This document shows positions 24,066-38,018 of a stretch of 64,000 nt of DNA, one piece after another (the first letter of the stretch is position 1; each line of letters begins with the position of its first letter). The translations under genes and the position numbers were made by a program. Below the pieces are notes generated by a model. The model did no database searches and had not been told where the DNA came from. It worked only from the letters and a program-made list of their open reading frames with translations. Location: assembly GCA_900155495.1 (NCBI GenBank), contig FTLJ01000382.1, positions 38,380 through 102,379 on the forward strand, in the 5' to 3' direction. This DNA comes from Porogramme epimiltina (taxonomy: Eukaryota > Basidiomycota > Agaricomycetes > Polyporales > Polyporaceae).

Positions 24066-24756
24066 TGTGTTATAATCGGAGAGAAGAAGAGGCAGTTGGA
24101 GGTGAGTGGTGGTGCTCGGGATGGTGCTGTTTACAGACATCCGAGGTGAAAAGTTCTGCTTAAGTACAGTGGTCGCCAACTAAACTTGGAACAGTCTACA
24201 TTCACTGAAATGCGACGTCATTTTGGGTAGGATCGGCGGGTATTCCCAAGATACGTCTTCTGAGAATGCGCATTGCGGGAGTGACGTCGTAGAGACCTTG
24301 TCCAGTCGATACAGTGACAGCAAGTGTACCACTGTACGTCATGGTGTCGCGGATATGTAGTGTCGATGAGGGGCCTCTCAAAATGGTGGATAGTGATGGT
24401 AACAGTACGAGGAGGCTCCTATCAAAGGGTCCAAGACCCTTGTGAAGGCGCTCCTCTAAATTGGTGACACCACAGCGAATAGGGGGCTGTTGGGTGTTCA
24501 AGTTGGAACGTTTACGGCGTTTGAAGACTTCTCAATATCAATGGTGCACACACCGTCACAAACGGTCGCGAGGCGGGATCACTCAGGAATCATCTGTTAA
24601 TGAAGGACATAGAGATGTGGCACTTACTTGCACATGGCTAAATAGGAACATGATGAAGGGCAAGTTGACCACTGGAGTAGCTTATGTCTGACCCAATGTA
24701 TCACTGTCGAGATGGTACCGCGTCACTATGGCAAGCAGATCTACGAGTAAGATATC
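24066..24756. other. intergenic before tRNA-Arg
   Basis: A 99-codon minus-strand ORF (24202-24501) is the only notable frame and shows no recognisable domain. The rest holds the promoter of the small acidic gene (minus) and the 5' flank of the tRNA. Confidence 0.4.
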
Positions 24757-24837
24757 GGCCGGCTGGCCTAATGGTTAAGGCGTCAGTTTCCGGTTGGGAA
24801 CAGCTGAAGATTCTGGGTTCGAATCCCAGGTTGGTCG
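24757..24837 (+). tRNA. tRNA-Arg (anticodon CCG) with an 8-nt intron
   Basis: The acceptor stem pairs GGCCGGC (24757-24763) with GTTGGTC (24830-24836, three G-U pairs), with discriminator G at 24837. The D arm is GCC/GGC, the anticodon stem TCAGT/GCTGA, and the T arm CTGGG-TTCGAAT-CCCAG. The anticodon loop is 15 nt, which fits a 7-nt loop with anticodon CCG at 24790-24792 plus an 8-nt intron (about 24794-24801) placed one base 3' of the anticodon, as in nuclear tRNA genes. A T run (24841-24845) follows as a Pol III terminator. The A and B boxes are internal. Confidence 0.9.
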
Positions 24838-24839
24838 CT

Positions 24840-24846
24840 CTTTTTG
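24840..24846 (+). terminator. RNA polymerase III T-run terminator of tRNA-Arg
   Basis: A run of five T residues starts three to four bases after the tRNA 3' end, the standard Pol III stop signal. Confidence 0.7.
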
Positions 24847-25145
24847 GTCACCATCCCTCCGAAATGAGTGCTTTTATGCCCATTGATAGTTTGTGGGTTC
24901 CCTCATTTTCCGAGTAGTGTCTATGAATAAAATCATGAAGAGAGTGTTCCGATGTGGCGGCGTATTTTTCTGTTTGAGGAAACGGTCACGCGCTACAAGA
25001 TGAACGCTGTCGCATGTCAGGACCGTGACCGGCCAGTCGGACGGCCTTGGCTTTGTCTCTCACTACTTCTCCCACCCCCTCCCTCCGCCTGCAGCCCCCT
25101 TCGACGCCGACAGTGCTGCGGTAACGCTCCTCTTCAGACGCTAAG

Positions 25146-26905
25146 ATGTCGTTCTTTGCGCCGTCTACGTCTTCCACCTTGGCTGGTGCAAACCCCGTTG
25201 CCGACAAGGACATAGAGGTTGCCGACCCTCCCCCAGACTCCATATCCTCCGTCGCCTTCTCTCCAACAGCGGATTACCTCGCGGTTGGCTCCTGGGACAA
25301 CAATGTGCGCTCTATACATAATACCCTCATTTACCCCCAATTCACGCGACATTATGTTCGATTCTTAGGTCCGGATCTATGAGGTCAACGGAAACGGACA
25401 AACGCAGGGTAAAGCCATGTATGGGCACCAGGGGCCTGTGCTGAGTGTATGTTGGAATAAGGTGAGCACTGTGCTCTCTCGTTAAGCTCTGAACTCCATA
25501 GAAAATGTCCCTCAACGTACCCGTATATAGGACGGAAGCAAGATTCTGTCCGGTGGCGCGGATAACGCAGGACGCATGTACGACGTGACCACAGGCCAGT
25601 CATCCCAAGTCGCCCAACACGACGCGCCAATTCGCGTCGTGCGGTGGATAGAGTCTCCCCAGGGCAGCGTGCTCGCCACCGGCAGCTGGGACAAGACCAT
25701 TAAGGTGTGTGCCCGTTATAACGTTCCACCTCGTGTCCGCGTGTTCATATTCTCGCCGGCGACCGTAGTACTGGGATCTCCGTACACCAAACCCCGTTTC
25801 AACCGTACAACTGCCTGAACGATGCTACACAATGGATGTAGTGTATCCCCTTATGGTCGTTGGGACCGCGGAGCGACACATACAGGTGTTCAACCTCCAG
25901 AACCCCACGCAACCCTTCAAGGTCCGTACCTCTTTACCGCAGCACTGAAACACCGTTACGAAGGCTCGGCCCCCTGTAGACCCTCGTTTCGCCGCTCAAG
26001 TGGCAAACGCGCGTCGTTTCGTGCTTCCCGAGCGCGAATGGCTTCGCCGTCGGTAGTATTGAAGGCCGCGTGGCGATCCAGTGCGTACTTCTTCCTTCCG
26101 GACTCTCTCAGCGCGTATGCGCGCGTTTTCTCACTCACACCCACACAGATACGTCGAGGACAAGGACGCCTCTAACAACTTCTCTTTCAAGTGCCACCGT
26201 CGCGACCAAACACCGACGTCCAAGGACCAGTCGCTCGTGTTCGCCGTCAACGACATTTCCTTCCATCCAGTGCACGGCACCTTCTCTACCTGCGGTACGC
26301 AGCACGGTTCCAATCCTTGGCTTCTCAATCTTACTGACACAAATATGACCCCCGCGCATGCGTCCGGCCGATTGCGTGCACCCACAGGCTCCGACGGTAC
26401 GATTAACTTCTGGGACAAGGACGCGCGCACGCGCCTCAAATGTGCGTCATCCGCATCCTCCACTCACCCTCGTGCCCAGACTTACCCATGCGAACCCCAC
26501 CCCCCGCTCCGCCCTTCCTTCTCCCTTCTTCGCCGCGCTTTCCGCGTCCGGGCCCGCACACGCCCCACACCCTCCCTCCTCACCGCCTCACCGCATCCCT
26601 GCCTTCTCGCCGGTCCCGACCGAACCGCGCCCTCCCGCGACCCTGTCTCACCCCACACCCGCACTGGTCCGCACCACGCCGCACCACGCCGCACGTCCGG
26701 CGCCGCGCCGCGCCGCGCAGCGTTCGACCCCGCGCCCGGCCCCGTGCCGTGCTCGACGTTCAACCGCTCGGGCACGATCTTCGCCTACGCGGTCTCGTAC
26801 GACTGGTCCAAGGGCCACTCGGGCATGACGCCCGGCCACCCGAACAAGCTCATGCTGCACGCGTGCAAGGACGACGAGGTGAAGCGCAAGCCCGCCAAGC
26901 GGTGA
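25146..26905 (+). CDS. RAE1: WD40 mRNA export factor Rae1/Gle2
   Basis: This is a nuclear-pore-associated beta-propeller protein that works with Nup98-type GLEBS motifs in mRNA export. Exons are 25146-25304, 25369-25461, 25531-25704, 25769-25921, 25980-26080, 26149-26294, 26388-26441 and 26721-26905, giving 354 residues, the usual size. WD-type repeats are visible as [55 protein letters not shown] and [13 protein letters not shown]. The C-terminal part ([30 protein letters not shown]) is diagnostic for Rae1. All introns join in phase. The last intron (26442-26720) is 279 nt and C-rich, whereas the others are about 60-95 nt. Confidence 0.95.
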
Positions 26906-27930
26906 GCGGCACCGTCCCACCCCGCGCCCACCCCGCCCCGCGCCGTCCTGTTCTGTTTTGTTCTCTGCGCAGGAGCCGGCGGCGATGTGCGCGCGTGAGG
27001 GGGCGCAGCCCGGTTGTGCAGGGGGAGGGGAGGAGGTTCTCGCTGGTGGCTGGCATTGCCGTGCTGAAGGGGAGGCGAGGCGCTCTCCCGCTGCAGCACG
27101 ACCGGAGGGGGGCTCAGAAAGACCGAGTAAGTATAAGGGGGAAGATGGGGAGAAGGAGAAGAGCGGAAGGGAGCAGAAAAGCGCGCCGTGGAGGCTGTTT
27201 CTGTGGACGTCGCGCCGTCGCCGGTGTTTTGCCCGTGTCTCGTCGAGCTGTTGTTACTATCATCGTCCGTCCGCCTTGTTTTCCTGTCGTATTATATCCA
27301 CCGCCCCGATGCAGCAATGCTCATGCCCTGCACTCACGCACCGTGCTGCTCCGCGCGCCCCGCGCCCGGCGGGCGGGCCACCCCGTTCCGTGCGTTCCAT
27401 TCACCGGTGCACATGGTGTCCGAGGCGTGTGCGCCGCGCTCAGGGACGCGCATTGTCCGGATAGAAGCTCTGTGGCTCCCGCCAGGGCCTCCACAGTCTA
27501 GACGTCCAATGAAACCTTGCAGGAGCGGCGACGCCTCAGGCCTCATCACCGTCCCACATGGGCCCACCACATATCCATCACCCCCCCCCCAAAGTCACGC
27601 GCAGACGGGAGCCGGCCACATTTAATATAGCGGCGGGCGAGAATCGAGCTCCGCGAAACAACAGCAAGAGAATGGCATTAAGGATGAGCTACACGAGAGC
27701 CGGCGGTGCTAGATTAGTTGCGTTCGTCTATGTGTAAGTAGTATCTCGGGAGGGCGTGCGCGCCCCCCACCCGCGCGCGCAACAGCCGCGGCGGCGAGGT
27801 ATCTGCTGTGCGTAGTAATGTACATTGCGCTGGGCGGTCGTGACGGTATCGTGAATAAGCGACGTGATAGATAGACAGCGGGGGGTAACGGGGGTAGTAG
27901 GGGCCCGGGATGCAGGAGAAGGCGCTCTCT
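26906..27930. other. convergent intergenic region between RAE1 and the sterol C-5 desaturase
   Basis: About 1 kb between two 3' ends. The frames in it are GC-rich, overlapping and without domains. No gene or RNA is supportable. Confidence 0.45.
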
Positions 27931-29172
27931 TTATTGCTCCTTGCCCAGCGCGGCCTTTTGCTTCTTCGCCTCGGCGGCCTTGACCTCAAGGAGCGGGTCG
28001 AGCTCGGACTTGGGCTGCCTGTACGAGTTGCCCATGCGGTCCGCCCACGTAAAGTACTACAAGGAGAGGCGAGCGTCAGTGTCCGAGCATCAATCAAGAC
28101 GAAACGAACCGCCGCGCGGTTCGGCGGCGTCGGACGCGCGGACACGTACCTGGCCGTAGTTCACGGTGAAGTAGAGGTGGTGCAGGGTGTGGTGCGCGGG
28201 GCCGTTGATGACCGTCTCCAGCGGGTGGCCGGTGATCATATCCGAGTCGTGGATGAGGATCGACCAGAAGTTCACGAAGACGAACAGGCCGAGGTATACG
28301 TGGCGCTGGAGCGGGAAGAGGAAGATGAAGAGGTGGTAGGGCACGGACTGCAGGTAGCCGTCGAGCGGGTGGAACGCGTGCGACGCGAAGGGCGTCGGGA
28401 CTATGAAGGCGGGATGTCAGTTTTCGGCGCGGAATGCGGCACGCGAGTGGTGACTCACTCAGCCACTTGTGGTGCGGCTTGTGCAGCCATTTGTAGCAGA
28501 TGGGGTGGTGCTCCCAGCGGTGGACCCAGTAGATGCAGTAGTCCGTGAAGACCAGGAAGCTACGCGGCCGGTTAGCTCACCATGGCAGCGCATTCGTGGC
28601 AAACGCTGCACTCACAACGCGACGGAGAAGAAGAGGTACGCCCAGCCGTACTCCTCAATGTCGTTGTAGAGGTAGGAGTGCCCACGGACCTCGGCCACGA
28701 ACCAGGGAAGGGTGTAGATGGTCATCATGGGGAACGCCTTGAGACTGGACTGGATCTCGAGCTTGACCTGGTTTTTGAGGAAGCGGGGGTGCTTCATCAT
28801 CTCGTGGTTGAAGATGTACCTGTATGAGAGGCCGGCGAAAAGGAAGTACATGACGTGGATGCCGACGAGGGTGAGGGTGAGGAGAGAGATGATCTGGCGG
28901 GGCATGTATTCGCGCGGCCATGCGGAGACGGCTTTTTCGGAGGCGAGGAGCGGGGCGGTGAGAACGTCCGCGGGGAGGGGCGGGTGGGGGATGTAGGCTA
29001 TGAGCTGGGACCAGGCGGAGGGCTGGGAGGCGGGAACGGCGGCGACGTGAGAAGAGGCATTGTATAGGCCGGCGGCATTTGCGGACACGGTCTTGAACGC
29101 GGAGGCGGGAAGAAGCGCGGCCCATGCCCTGTCGAGGACGTAGTGGTCCGCGACGCTGAGGAGGAGATCCAT
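27931..29172 (-). CDS. ERG3: delta(7)-sterol C-5 desaturase
   Basis: This ER membrane di-iron enzyme introduces the C-5 double bond in ergosterol synthesis. Exons (minus) are 28616-29172, 28459-28559, 28150-28400 and 27931-28056, giving 344 residues. It carries the fatty acid hydroxylase histidine boxes HRWEHH (from 199), HKPHH (from 212) and HHTLHH near residue 285, and the conserved [15 protein letters not shown] and YGQYFTWADR stretches. Several hydrophobic segments flank the boxes. The C-terminus is Lys-rich ([13 protein letters not shown]), compatible with ER retention. The start is the first ATG in frame. A TATAAG-like element lies about 140 bases upstream on the minus strand. Confidence 0.95.
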
Positions 29173-30781
29173 GGCGGGTGCGGCGCGCGGGGGGCTGCGT
29201 GCGGGATGGGTCCGAGGGACAGACGGAGGCGGCGGCGGAAGCAGCGGCTTGGGCGGAGGCGTCCGAGGCGGCGACGAGGAGGAGGAGGCCCGGGGCTGGC
29301 CCGAGAGCTTATATTCCAGGCGCGCGTTCGGCGCGCGTCTCCAAAGTCGTTCCACCCTCCGAATTTTGCCCCCATGTGATCTGATAAGATGCCCCCGCCC
29401 CCATCTTGGCGCCCGTTCGGTCTCGTCGGTCCCGACGCGAGGCGCGTCCCCGGCCAAGTGGCAAGTGCTGGGCTCCCCCGCCAGGCCCAGGTCCGCACCC
29501 TCGCGGTCTCTAGGCCCTGCGCGTAGAGCCCCCCACCAGCTCCTACCCCGCACTGACGCTGCGGGGCGTCCGCGGGCCCCAGCGCCCCCCGCACGCCAAC
29601 GAAAGTCGAACGACTCACCCGTATATTCCGCACCCGCCACCGTCGTCGCGCTCGCCTCGACCTCGCCCAGCGGTGCCCCGGCGGGCCCAACCCACCCCAG
29701 AGCCCGCGAGGGCCCCGCGCTGTCATCACGCCCCCGTCATGGATCAACCCTCGTATCACCACCCCCATTCACCGCCGCGGATAAGGATGTCCACGACGGA
29801 CACGGCACGTACGTGCGTCGGCTGCCCTAGCTGCTGACCCACCGCCGGCCCACCGCGGCTCCCCGCACAGGGCGTCTCGTCTTCGGGCCCGTCGTGGTCC
29901 CGCAGTGTGGGCCCACTCGCACACTCTCCGTTGTGCGGGGTCGCTCTTGGCCGCGAACGCCCGTTAGGGAACGAGTTTCTCAACGCGCAGGGGTGCAGGA
30001 CAAGCGGGCCAGGGTCGTGGTGGGAGGAGAGTATGCGTGGGGCCATCGTCCGGTGCGAACGGCCAGACGGCTCCTTCCGGAAAGGCCCTGGCCCAGTGCA
30101 AGCGGCCGAGCTGCACATAAATATGTCATGGGACGTTCAACGACGCCCGGCGAGGCCGCTGTGTTCTGCAACTCGTTGTCTGAATAGTGCGTAGTGAACG
30201 TTATCGAAAAAGGACCGACTTCGCTGACTTACTGCATAGGCTCGGTGCGACGCGGAAGACACTGCGGCGCTGTTCCTACGGTTCTGTCGCCAGCGGTTAC
30301 TGGCCATGATCTCACTACCACCTCATCGCCATGTCATCGATATATTTCTCTCCGTCCTCTCTGGTCCTGCAGCACTTCGGGTGTGTCGGGTACTCAGGGG
30401 ATACCAGTGTGCCCGAGGCGACCACACTATCAACTCGCCGCCGGAGGGGACACACCACAGGCAGCGACGCTAGGAGGAAGCAGGGGGGAGACGGGGACCT
30501 CGCCTCCACCTCCCCGCGGGACTGCGCGTAAATTATACCCCCTCCCTCCCGGCCGTCCTCCGTCGGCGCGCGCAAACGCCTCAGAATCCCGCGGGGCGGC
30601 CAAAGTGGCTCTTACGTGCCAAGTCGCCGCTTCTGCTCTTGTCAGCCGCCGCACCGTCGTTCATACGAAGTCCATATCCGCGGTAATATACAGACACCCT
30701 CCCTCTTATATCCGTTCAGCCAAGCAGACCGCCCCAGCCTATATGCCTCTCTCAGATTCCTGCTTCTTTCATTCGCCCCAT
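29173..30781. other. intergenic, ERG3 promoter and 3' flank of the iminopeptidase
   Basis: About 1.6 kb with no supportable gene. The longer frames (29171-29830, 30194-30826) lack domains and run over GC-rich promoter sequence. Confidence 0.45.
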
Positions 30782-32918
<2,137 letters not shown>

Positions 32919-33055
32919 GTGCCCGTATAATTGGCTTCACAAGCTCAATCCAGCGGCGTCTCCCTCGGTGCCTTCTATCGATCGTGGATCGTTCGCCAGT
33001 GGTCTAGCCGCAGCCGCCGGGTGTTCGGACCTTAGGGAGACTATGAAAAAAGTAG

Positions 33056-33135
33056 TGATGAGAGTGGGATTCGAACCCACGCCCTTTCGGACCAGATCCT
33101 TAGTCTGGCGCCTTAGACCGCTCGGCCATCTCACC
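33056..33135 (-). tRNA. tRNA-Leu (anticodon AAG)
   Basis: On the minus strand GGTGAGA pairs with TCTCATC (one G-U pair) and the discriminator is A. The anticodon stem CCAGA/TCTGG encloses the loop CTAAGGA, giving anticodon AAG. There is a long variable arm, as expected for leucine tRNAs, and a T arm with loop TTCGAAT. No intron is present. An oligo-T terminator lies just downstream on the minus strand (A run at 33046-33051 in plus coordinates). Confidence 0.95.
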
Positions 33136-33556
33136 ATGTAAACAGCACGGCTGTCAAAATTTACAACCAGTGCCGATGTGGCTGCGAAGATATTGCTTTC
33201 TGTCCCATGGTCTGACACGTGATATCAACCACCCATCTTTCTCGCCCAACGGGTCCTGGCCAACCTTCGGTCACAGCGCTACATTAACCCTGAACCCAAG
33301 CATAAGAAACACCCTCTACCCAACCTGTGAATGGCTGCAAAGCCCTTAGCCCAGAAAATACCCTTGACCCACTACGACCTCTCTCGATGTCCCGACTGTC
33401 CTGATCTCATTGTCGCTGGAGTCGGGAAGAGCGGGAGGGCGCCGCCGCTCGACCTGAGCGCGCAGCATCGGGAGCCAGCATAAATACGGCCTCGTGGTAC
33501 AGGGCTCAGCACAACACGGGCCCTCATTTCCCAGTGGTCCACATCATACTTCAGAC
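33136..33556. promoter_or_regulatory. promoter region of histidine acid phosphatase A
   Basis: A CATAAATA element at about 33479-33486 lies about 70 bases before the ATG at 33557. A matching CATAAATACC is found at a similar distance upstream of copy C. Nothing else is recognisable. Confidence 0.45.
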
Positions 33557-35640
33557 ATGACCGTCCCTCTCTGTCTCCTCTATGCTCTGTGGACGGCAAT
33601 CGTAGCAGCCGCTGCGGTACCGCACGATGCCACAGGCAGCGCGTCCACATTTGCTGGTTCGACCGTCACTGCCGTCTTCCCGCCCCCTGACGCGACGGAC
33701 ACGTCTGTTGACGCATTCTTTCCTGATGCGTCACAGGTCGGTCATGCCGGCCCTACCCCTAGTACGTTCTCCCGACTTCTGTTTCGAGGATTTATCCTGA
33801 TGTCAATTATACAGCGGGGGATGAGGCCTGGGTACTTCAGACAGCCCCCTCGGCTCCTCTGAAGGAGGACATTTATCCGCTGGTCGCAGCACAGGAGCCC
33901 CAGGAGTCCGGAATAGTAGACTCCACACCTCTTTCATCGCCACCTTTTCAACCTATCCGCAACTGGGGGACTTTGAGCCCCTGGTGGTCACTTGAAGGTT
34001 TCTGGGGCATACCTAATACGTCACAGGTTGTGCCCTCTGGATGCGAGCTAACACAAGTACACCTGCTGCACCGGCATGGTGCACGTTATCCCACCGCCGG
34101 CTCGAGTCCATCTCAGTTTGCAACAAAGATACATGCCGCAGCGAACTCAACGGGTTTCAGTGCTTCAGGTCCGCTCGCATTCTTGAACACCTGGACGTAC
34201 GACTTGGGTGCCGAGTTACTCACTCCCTTCGGGCGGGAGCAATTGTGGGTACCCGGGATTTTCTAATCTTTGACTATGAATAGAACTCATCATACGCTGC
34301 AGGTTCGACTGGGGCATTGCATTCAGGATGAAATACGGCCATCTTCTGAAGGGTTTTACGAATCTTCCGGTATTCAGAACTACTTCTGAAGGTTTGTGGA
34401 AATGATCAATTGTGACATTGATGTGCATTAATTCCCGCTTGCCAGCTCGGATGGTCGACTCCGCGTATGTCCACCGAGCTTGTTTTCCCATATGACCGCC
34501 GTCTAACATCTTCCCAGCCTCAATTTTGCGGCTGGCTTTTTCGGCGTTCAGCAATACCAGACATCCTACCACCAGCTAATTGGGATAGAGGATGACGGGT
34601 TCTTCAACAGCCTTGCGCCTTGGGAAGCCTGCCCAAACGCCAATAACGACATCTCGAACCTTGGCATCGAAGCCCTGTTGAATTGGACTCAGATCTATCT
34701 CAAGGATACCGTGCCTCGCCTCCAACAGTATATTGACGGCATCGAACTCGACACGACCACCCTCCTCGGAATGCAGCAGTTGTGTGCTTACGAAACGATT
34801 GCTCTCGGCTACTCTGCCTTCTGCGACCTGTTCACGGAAGAGGAATGGAAGAGTTACGAGTACGCCATAGGTGTGTCTATACTTTTATGTCTCTGAAGGG
34901 TCGCTGACTTATATTATAAATAGATCTCGAGCTCTGGTACAGTTTTGGTCCTGGGAACCCTACATCTGCCTCGCAGGGCCTTGGATACGTGCAGGAGCTC
35001 GTGGCACGACTGACGCAGGCCCCGCTCACTGATTTCAACTTCACAACTGTCAACAAAACTCTGGATGACAATAATGTCACCTTCCCGCTCACGCAGCCGA
35101 TTTATGTTGACGCCACTCATGATACTGTGATCTCTACAAGTAGGTTCAACTACACAATCCCCTTCAACGTAGTCCTGACCTCTCAACTCGCTCACAGTCC
35201 TTGTGGCATTGAACTTCACCTCGATGACTGCAGCGGGCCCGCTTCCGGTGGATCATATACAGGCGAACCAGGTGAGTTCATAGTCCTTCTACACCCCTCC
35301 TCTCTCTAGCACGCTCGCTTACTTCGCTTTACTTGTACAGGCCTATATAGCGTCTCACATAGTCCCTTTTGCGTCCAACCTCGTCGGGCAAGTCTTGTCG
35401 TGCCCGACGCGAGCTGGGGCTAAGTCCGGCTCATTCATCCGCTTCCTCCTCAACGACGGTGCCGTACCCCTCACCGGTGTGGCCCACTGCCCGGAAGACA
35501 AGGATGGGCTCTGTGAGGCGGAGAGCTTCGTGAGAGGGTTGAAGGAGCGGATCGCGGAGATCGACTTCGAGTACGACTGCTTCGCTAATTACACTGTGCC
35601 ATGGCCGGACACCATCATCGACGGCCGGATGAAGCACTAA
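33557..35640 (+). CDS. secreted histidine acid phosphatase (phytase-like), copy A
   Basis: This is a branch-2 histidine phosphatase, probably releasing phosphate from phytate or other organic phosphates outside the cell. Eight exons: 33557-33761, 33815-34244, 34303-34391, 34446-34464, 34518-34870, 34924-35139, 35198-35271 and 35341-35640, giving 561 residues. It has a signal peptide (about 1-20), the catalytic RHGARYP with R155/H156, and the proton-donor HD pair at 431-432 (THDTVI). Cysteines are spaced as in secreted members, and several N-glycosylation sequons are present (NDNNVT, NFTT). It is longer than classical PhyA phytases (about 440 residues), with an extra N-terminal region of about 100 residues. 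The exon phases are identical to copies B and C. The substrate is inferred. Confidence 0.9.
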
Positions 35641-35914
35641 TGTATGCATACTGTACCTATGAATCTACCTATCCGCCCAAATTAGCACCATCGATTATAA
35701 CCCCGTTGAGGAAGGACTGCTATTCGCATACATCTCCGTAGTATTGGTGCAATGTGTTTGATGCTTCGTATGAGCAACATGGGTGCCTAGCGTACGGCCC
35801 CTCGTAGTAACATTAATTGAACGAATAATATACACAACACCCAACAACTGTGTCCGCGTGGCGAAACTGGAAAGGAGTGGATTGGCGATTAAGAAAGTTT
35901 ATCCTGAAGTCAAA

Positions 35915-38018
35915 TCAGCGCGGCGCCCGCCCGTCGACGATACTCTCCGGCAGCGACACCGTATAGTTCGCGAAACAATCGTGCTGGAAGTCGATCTCCG
36001 TCAAACGCTTCTTCAACCCCTTCACAAATGTATCCACCGGACACAGCCCGTCCTTGTCCTTCGGGCAGTGTCCGAGCCCAGTGAGCGGCACCGCGCCGTC
36101 GTTGAGCAAGAGGCGGATGAACGAGCCCTTGGGGCTGGACGCGCGGGCAGGGCAGGTCATGACCTGCGCGACAAGGTTGGATCCGAACGGGACGATTTGG
36201 GATGAGATGTATGTCTGAGTAGCGGCGTGTGATGTAGATCAGCATCCTCTATAAATGGGTAAGGGGCAGAGCCGTACCTGGCCCTTCTGGATGTGGTCCA
36301 GTGGCAGTGGGCCCCCTGCGGCCATCGAAGTCAAGTTTAGAGCGACAAGGACTGCGGTGACGCAGGCAGTGAGACTAAAGGTGACGGCGGATAAGGAGCG
36401 GAGTTACCTGTGGTAATGACTGTATCGTGAGTGGCGTCGACATAGATTGGCTGGTTGAGCGGGAAAGTGACGTCGTTGTCATCGAGAGTCCGATTGAGCC
36501 CGGACGAGTTGAAAGCCGACTCGGTTAGCGGCGTCTGGGTCAATCTTGCTGCTAATTCTTCGACATACGCGAGACCCTGCGCGGCGGTTGTGGGGTTCCC
36601 GGGGCCAAAGGCGTACCAAACCTCGAGATCTACGCCCACCTGATTAACGAGAGCAGGGGGTGGGAGTGACAACAGGATGTGAGGTCTTACCAAGCGCATA
36701 TTCGTATGCCTTCCATTCTTCTTCGGTGAAAAGGTCACAGAAGGCCGAGAAGCCAAGCGCGACGGTCTCGTACGCGCACAACTGCTGCATGGCGATAACT
36801 GACGTCGGATCGAGTGTGACGCCATCGAGGTGCTTCTGCAGTCGAGGTATAGTCTTATTGAGGTAGACCGTTGCCCAAGTCAGTGCCGCCTCGAGACCGA
36901 GATTTGCGATGGCTGGATTGTACGCGTTAGGGCACGAATGCGAGGGTTCTAGGGAGCTGAAGAATCCCGTGTCCTCGACGGCAATCACTTGGTGATAAGA
37001 TGACTGGTATTGTTGCACCCCAAAGAATCCTGCAGCGAAGTTGAGTCTGTGGAGGGATAGTAGGTCGTTAGATTGATGAGATTTATCGATGCAAGACGTC
37101 CTCATCCTTACGCAGAGTCGACCATACGTGCTAAGGAATCCCGAATGTTCAATTTCAGCATCACTACGTTCAAATTGGACTGAACACACCTTGAGACGTA
37201 GTGCGGAAGACTGGCAGATCCGTGAATACTTTCAAGAGATGTCCGTACTTAACTCGGAATGCTACACCGAGGTCAAACCTATGTATCGGTGTTAGAGAGA
37301 TTGAAGGGGCATGCGTGAAATGGAACCTTACATCTCCTGTCGCCCGAAGGGAGTGAGAAGCTCGGCGCCCAAACTGTACGTCCAAGTGTTCAAGAACTCG
37401 AGTGGCCCAGATGCATTGAAACCGGTAGAGGTGGCCGCTGCGTGGATCTCCGACGCAAATATTGTCGGAACATCGTCCCCATTGGGGTAGCGCGCGCCGT
37501 GTCGATGCAGTAGGTGCACTTGAGTGAGCTCGCACCCCTGCGGGGTGACCTGGGTCGTCTGGGGAAGGCCCCACGCGCCCCCGACGGACCACCACGGACT
37601 GCCGTTACCCCAGTACCGTGTGATGTCGAAAGGAGTCTTAGCCTTTGACTTGCTTACTGGAACTTGCCCACTACCACCCGCAGACGCCACGAGAGGGTAC
37701 GCATCCTCTTTAAGCGGCGCCACAGGAGCGGTCTGGATCACCCAGGCCTCATCTCCAGCTGCGATTATGATAAGTCATCCAGCACTCCTAGAGGCGCGCG
37801 TAGGAAAAGAGCGTACTTGGAGTAGGCCCGGCATGCCCGACCTGGGCGGCGTCGGGGAAGAACGTCTCGACATCAGGCGCGTCCGTCGCGCCAAGCGGCG
37901 GAAACACGGCACTGACGCTCGCGCCAGCAAAGGTGGACGCACGGTCTGCGCGCGGCACCGCCGCTATCACGGACGCCGCTGAGGAAAGTACGCCGAGAAT
38001 GAGAGGGGCGATGACCAT
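35915..38018 (-). CDS. secreted histidine acid phosphatase (phytase-like), copy B
   Basis: This paralogue of the gene at 33557 lies on the opposite strand, so the two are convergent with 274 bases between stops. Exons (minus): 37817-38018, 37332-37758, 37190-37278, 37112-37130, 36691-37046, 36408-36629, 36278-36351 and 35915-36214, giving 562 residues. It has a signal peptide at the N-terminus, the catalytic RHGARYP and the THDTVI motif. Exons 3, 4, 7 and 8 have exactly the same lengths as in copy A (89, 19, 74 and 300 nt). All catalytic residues are intact, so there is no sign of a pseudogene. The upstream element TAATAAAG near 38108 may be its TATA box. Confidence 0.9.

Noticed and set aside
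26440..27501. 353-codon plus-strand ORF overlapping RAE1
   Set aside because: It reads another frame of RAE1's last intron, last exon and 3' flank; the RAE1 model explains the conserved sequence.
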